A stretch of 64,000 nucleotides of DNA, taken from Diaporthe sp. PMI_573 (Eukaryota; Ascomycota; Sordariomycetes; Diaporthales; Diaporthaceae). Shown here one piece after another: positions 63,446 to 64,000 of this stretch. The stretch is from assembly GCA_021399435.1 (NCBI GenBank), contig JAJTUP010000137.1:1-64000 (forward strand), written 5' to 3'. The position numbers were made by a program, and so were the translations under genes. The notes beneath the pieces are model-generated. The model worked only from the letters and a program-made list of their open reading frames with translations. It made no database searches and had not been told where the DNA came from. Numbering within the stretch: position 1 is the first letter of the stretch; every line of letters starts with the position of its first letter.

Positions 63446-64000
63446 GAATGTCACTTTTGATCTATGGTGGACTTGATGGACTAGCAGCCAGATACTGGCC
63501 GTTGGCGGATAGACAGAATGTCACCCTCAATTGACGACACTATAAGGCTCGCTGTACAGGAGTCGTTACCTTGAGCATCACACTGGATCACGGGATTAAT
63601 CAAAGCAAAATGTATAGAATCTAACTAATGGGGTGATTTCTCACGTGCAAGAGTATGCTAAAAATATAGATACACAGTAAAACCATTGATTTGCTGATAC
63701 CTGTTTACTTCTTACGCCGTGTTGAAGTCAAAGGCTAACACGGATCTCTGATTTACCAGTCTAGTTTTTTGGACGAGCTCACGTCTCTATTCGAAACGGA
63801 GCACCACAATCGAAGCCTATCCCTTTAGAACTCATTTATCGAAGATTGGTTTCCGATTGCTTGCCTGGTAACAGCCTGGCTTTGAGAGGCATGATCTCCT
63901 TGTAGCTCCCTTTTTGCCTGTTTTAGACCCCACTTAGATGTTCCATCTTTTTTAAACAGTGAGGGTGTGGGCCTTATGGGATCGCTGTGGTGATTAGTCC
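63446..64000. other. No recognised feature to the window end
   Basis: This is the 3' flank of the importin-alpha fragment. No ORF or repeat of note was seen. Confidence 0.4.

Overview
The window looks like accessory, transposon-rich DNA of a filamentous ascomycete (Pezizomycotina). The evidence is short GT..AG introns of 49-104 nt with CTAAC/CTAAT-type branch sites, fungus-specific gene families (patatin/NB-ARC/TPR NLR, MADS-like small protein, fungal patatin-RING family, vWFA protein, kelch protein), Tad-type LINEs, a Crypton with a GCR1_C tail, and nonsense codons that fit C-to-T/G-to-A change (CAG to TAG, TGG to TGA or TAG), the signature of repeat-induced point mutation (RIP). No bacterial features are present.

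Layout. 1-0.8 kb: end of a host membrane-protein gene (minus strand, cut by the window edge). 1.28-2.86 kb: a deleted Copia element, LTR fragment fused to RT-RNase H, with its own 3' LTR. 2.873-9.571 kb: a large hAT element with 19-bp terminal repeats and a perfect 8-bp target duplication. It encloses a MYND-finger ORF and a PIF1-type helicase ORF bracketed by a 17-bp inverted repeat, a 63-bp LINE tail, and a broken hAT transposase. 10.3-13.7 kb: a small MADS-box-like gene, an HSF fragment and a piggyBac remnant. 13.73-14.6 and 24.47-25.33 kb: two arms of an 864-bp inverted repeat that appears perfect, carrying a SKP1-like/patatin-family chimera. Between the arms are foldback repeats, a Tc1/mariner remnant, a RIP-type pseudogene and an apparently intact five-exon patatin-NB-ARC-TPR receptor (20.2-23.45 kb). 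25-27 kb: patatin-family fragment and a CCHC-knuckle gene.

27.5-34 kb: an uninterrupted hAT transposase, a deleted Tc1/pogo element with TA duplications, a spliced double-RING protein and a truncated copy of the MADS locus. 34.5-36.2 kb: an AT-hook protein with a possible Ulp1-like fold. 37.0-39.4 kb: a second degenerate patatin-family gene and a hAT pseudogene. 40.6-44.5 kb: a Crypton tyrosine recombinase gene, four exons, interrupted by a 1,171-bp deleted hAT with perfect 8-bp duplications. 45 kb: a tRNA-like sequence with a following hairpin. 46.05-51.5 kb: a full-length Tad-like LINE with open ORF1 and ORF2. 51.5-54.2 kb: the 5' half of a Copia element. 55-57.2 kb: another hAT transposase with one frameshift. 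57-64 kb: fragments of ordinary host genes, namely a kelch protein, a vWFA protein lacking its 5' end, and the 3' end of importin-alpha joined to it head to head.

The genes do not form a pathway. The window reads as a sink for mobile DNA (at least seven superfamilies, several nested) around one plausible functional immune-type receptor. The most notable structures are the hAT carrying MYND/PIF1 cargo, the NLR between perfect inverted repeats, and the Crypton/hAT nest.
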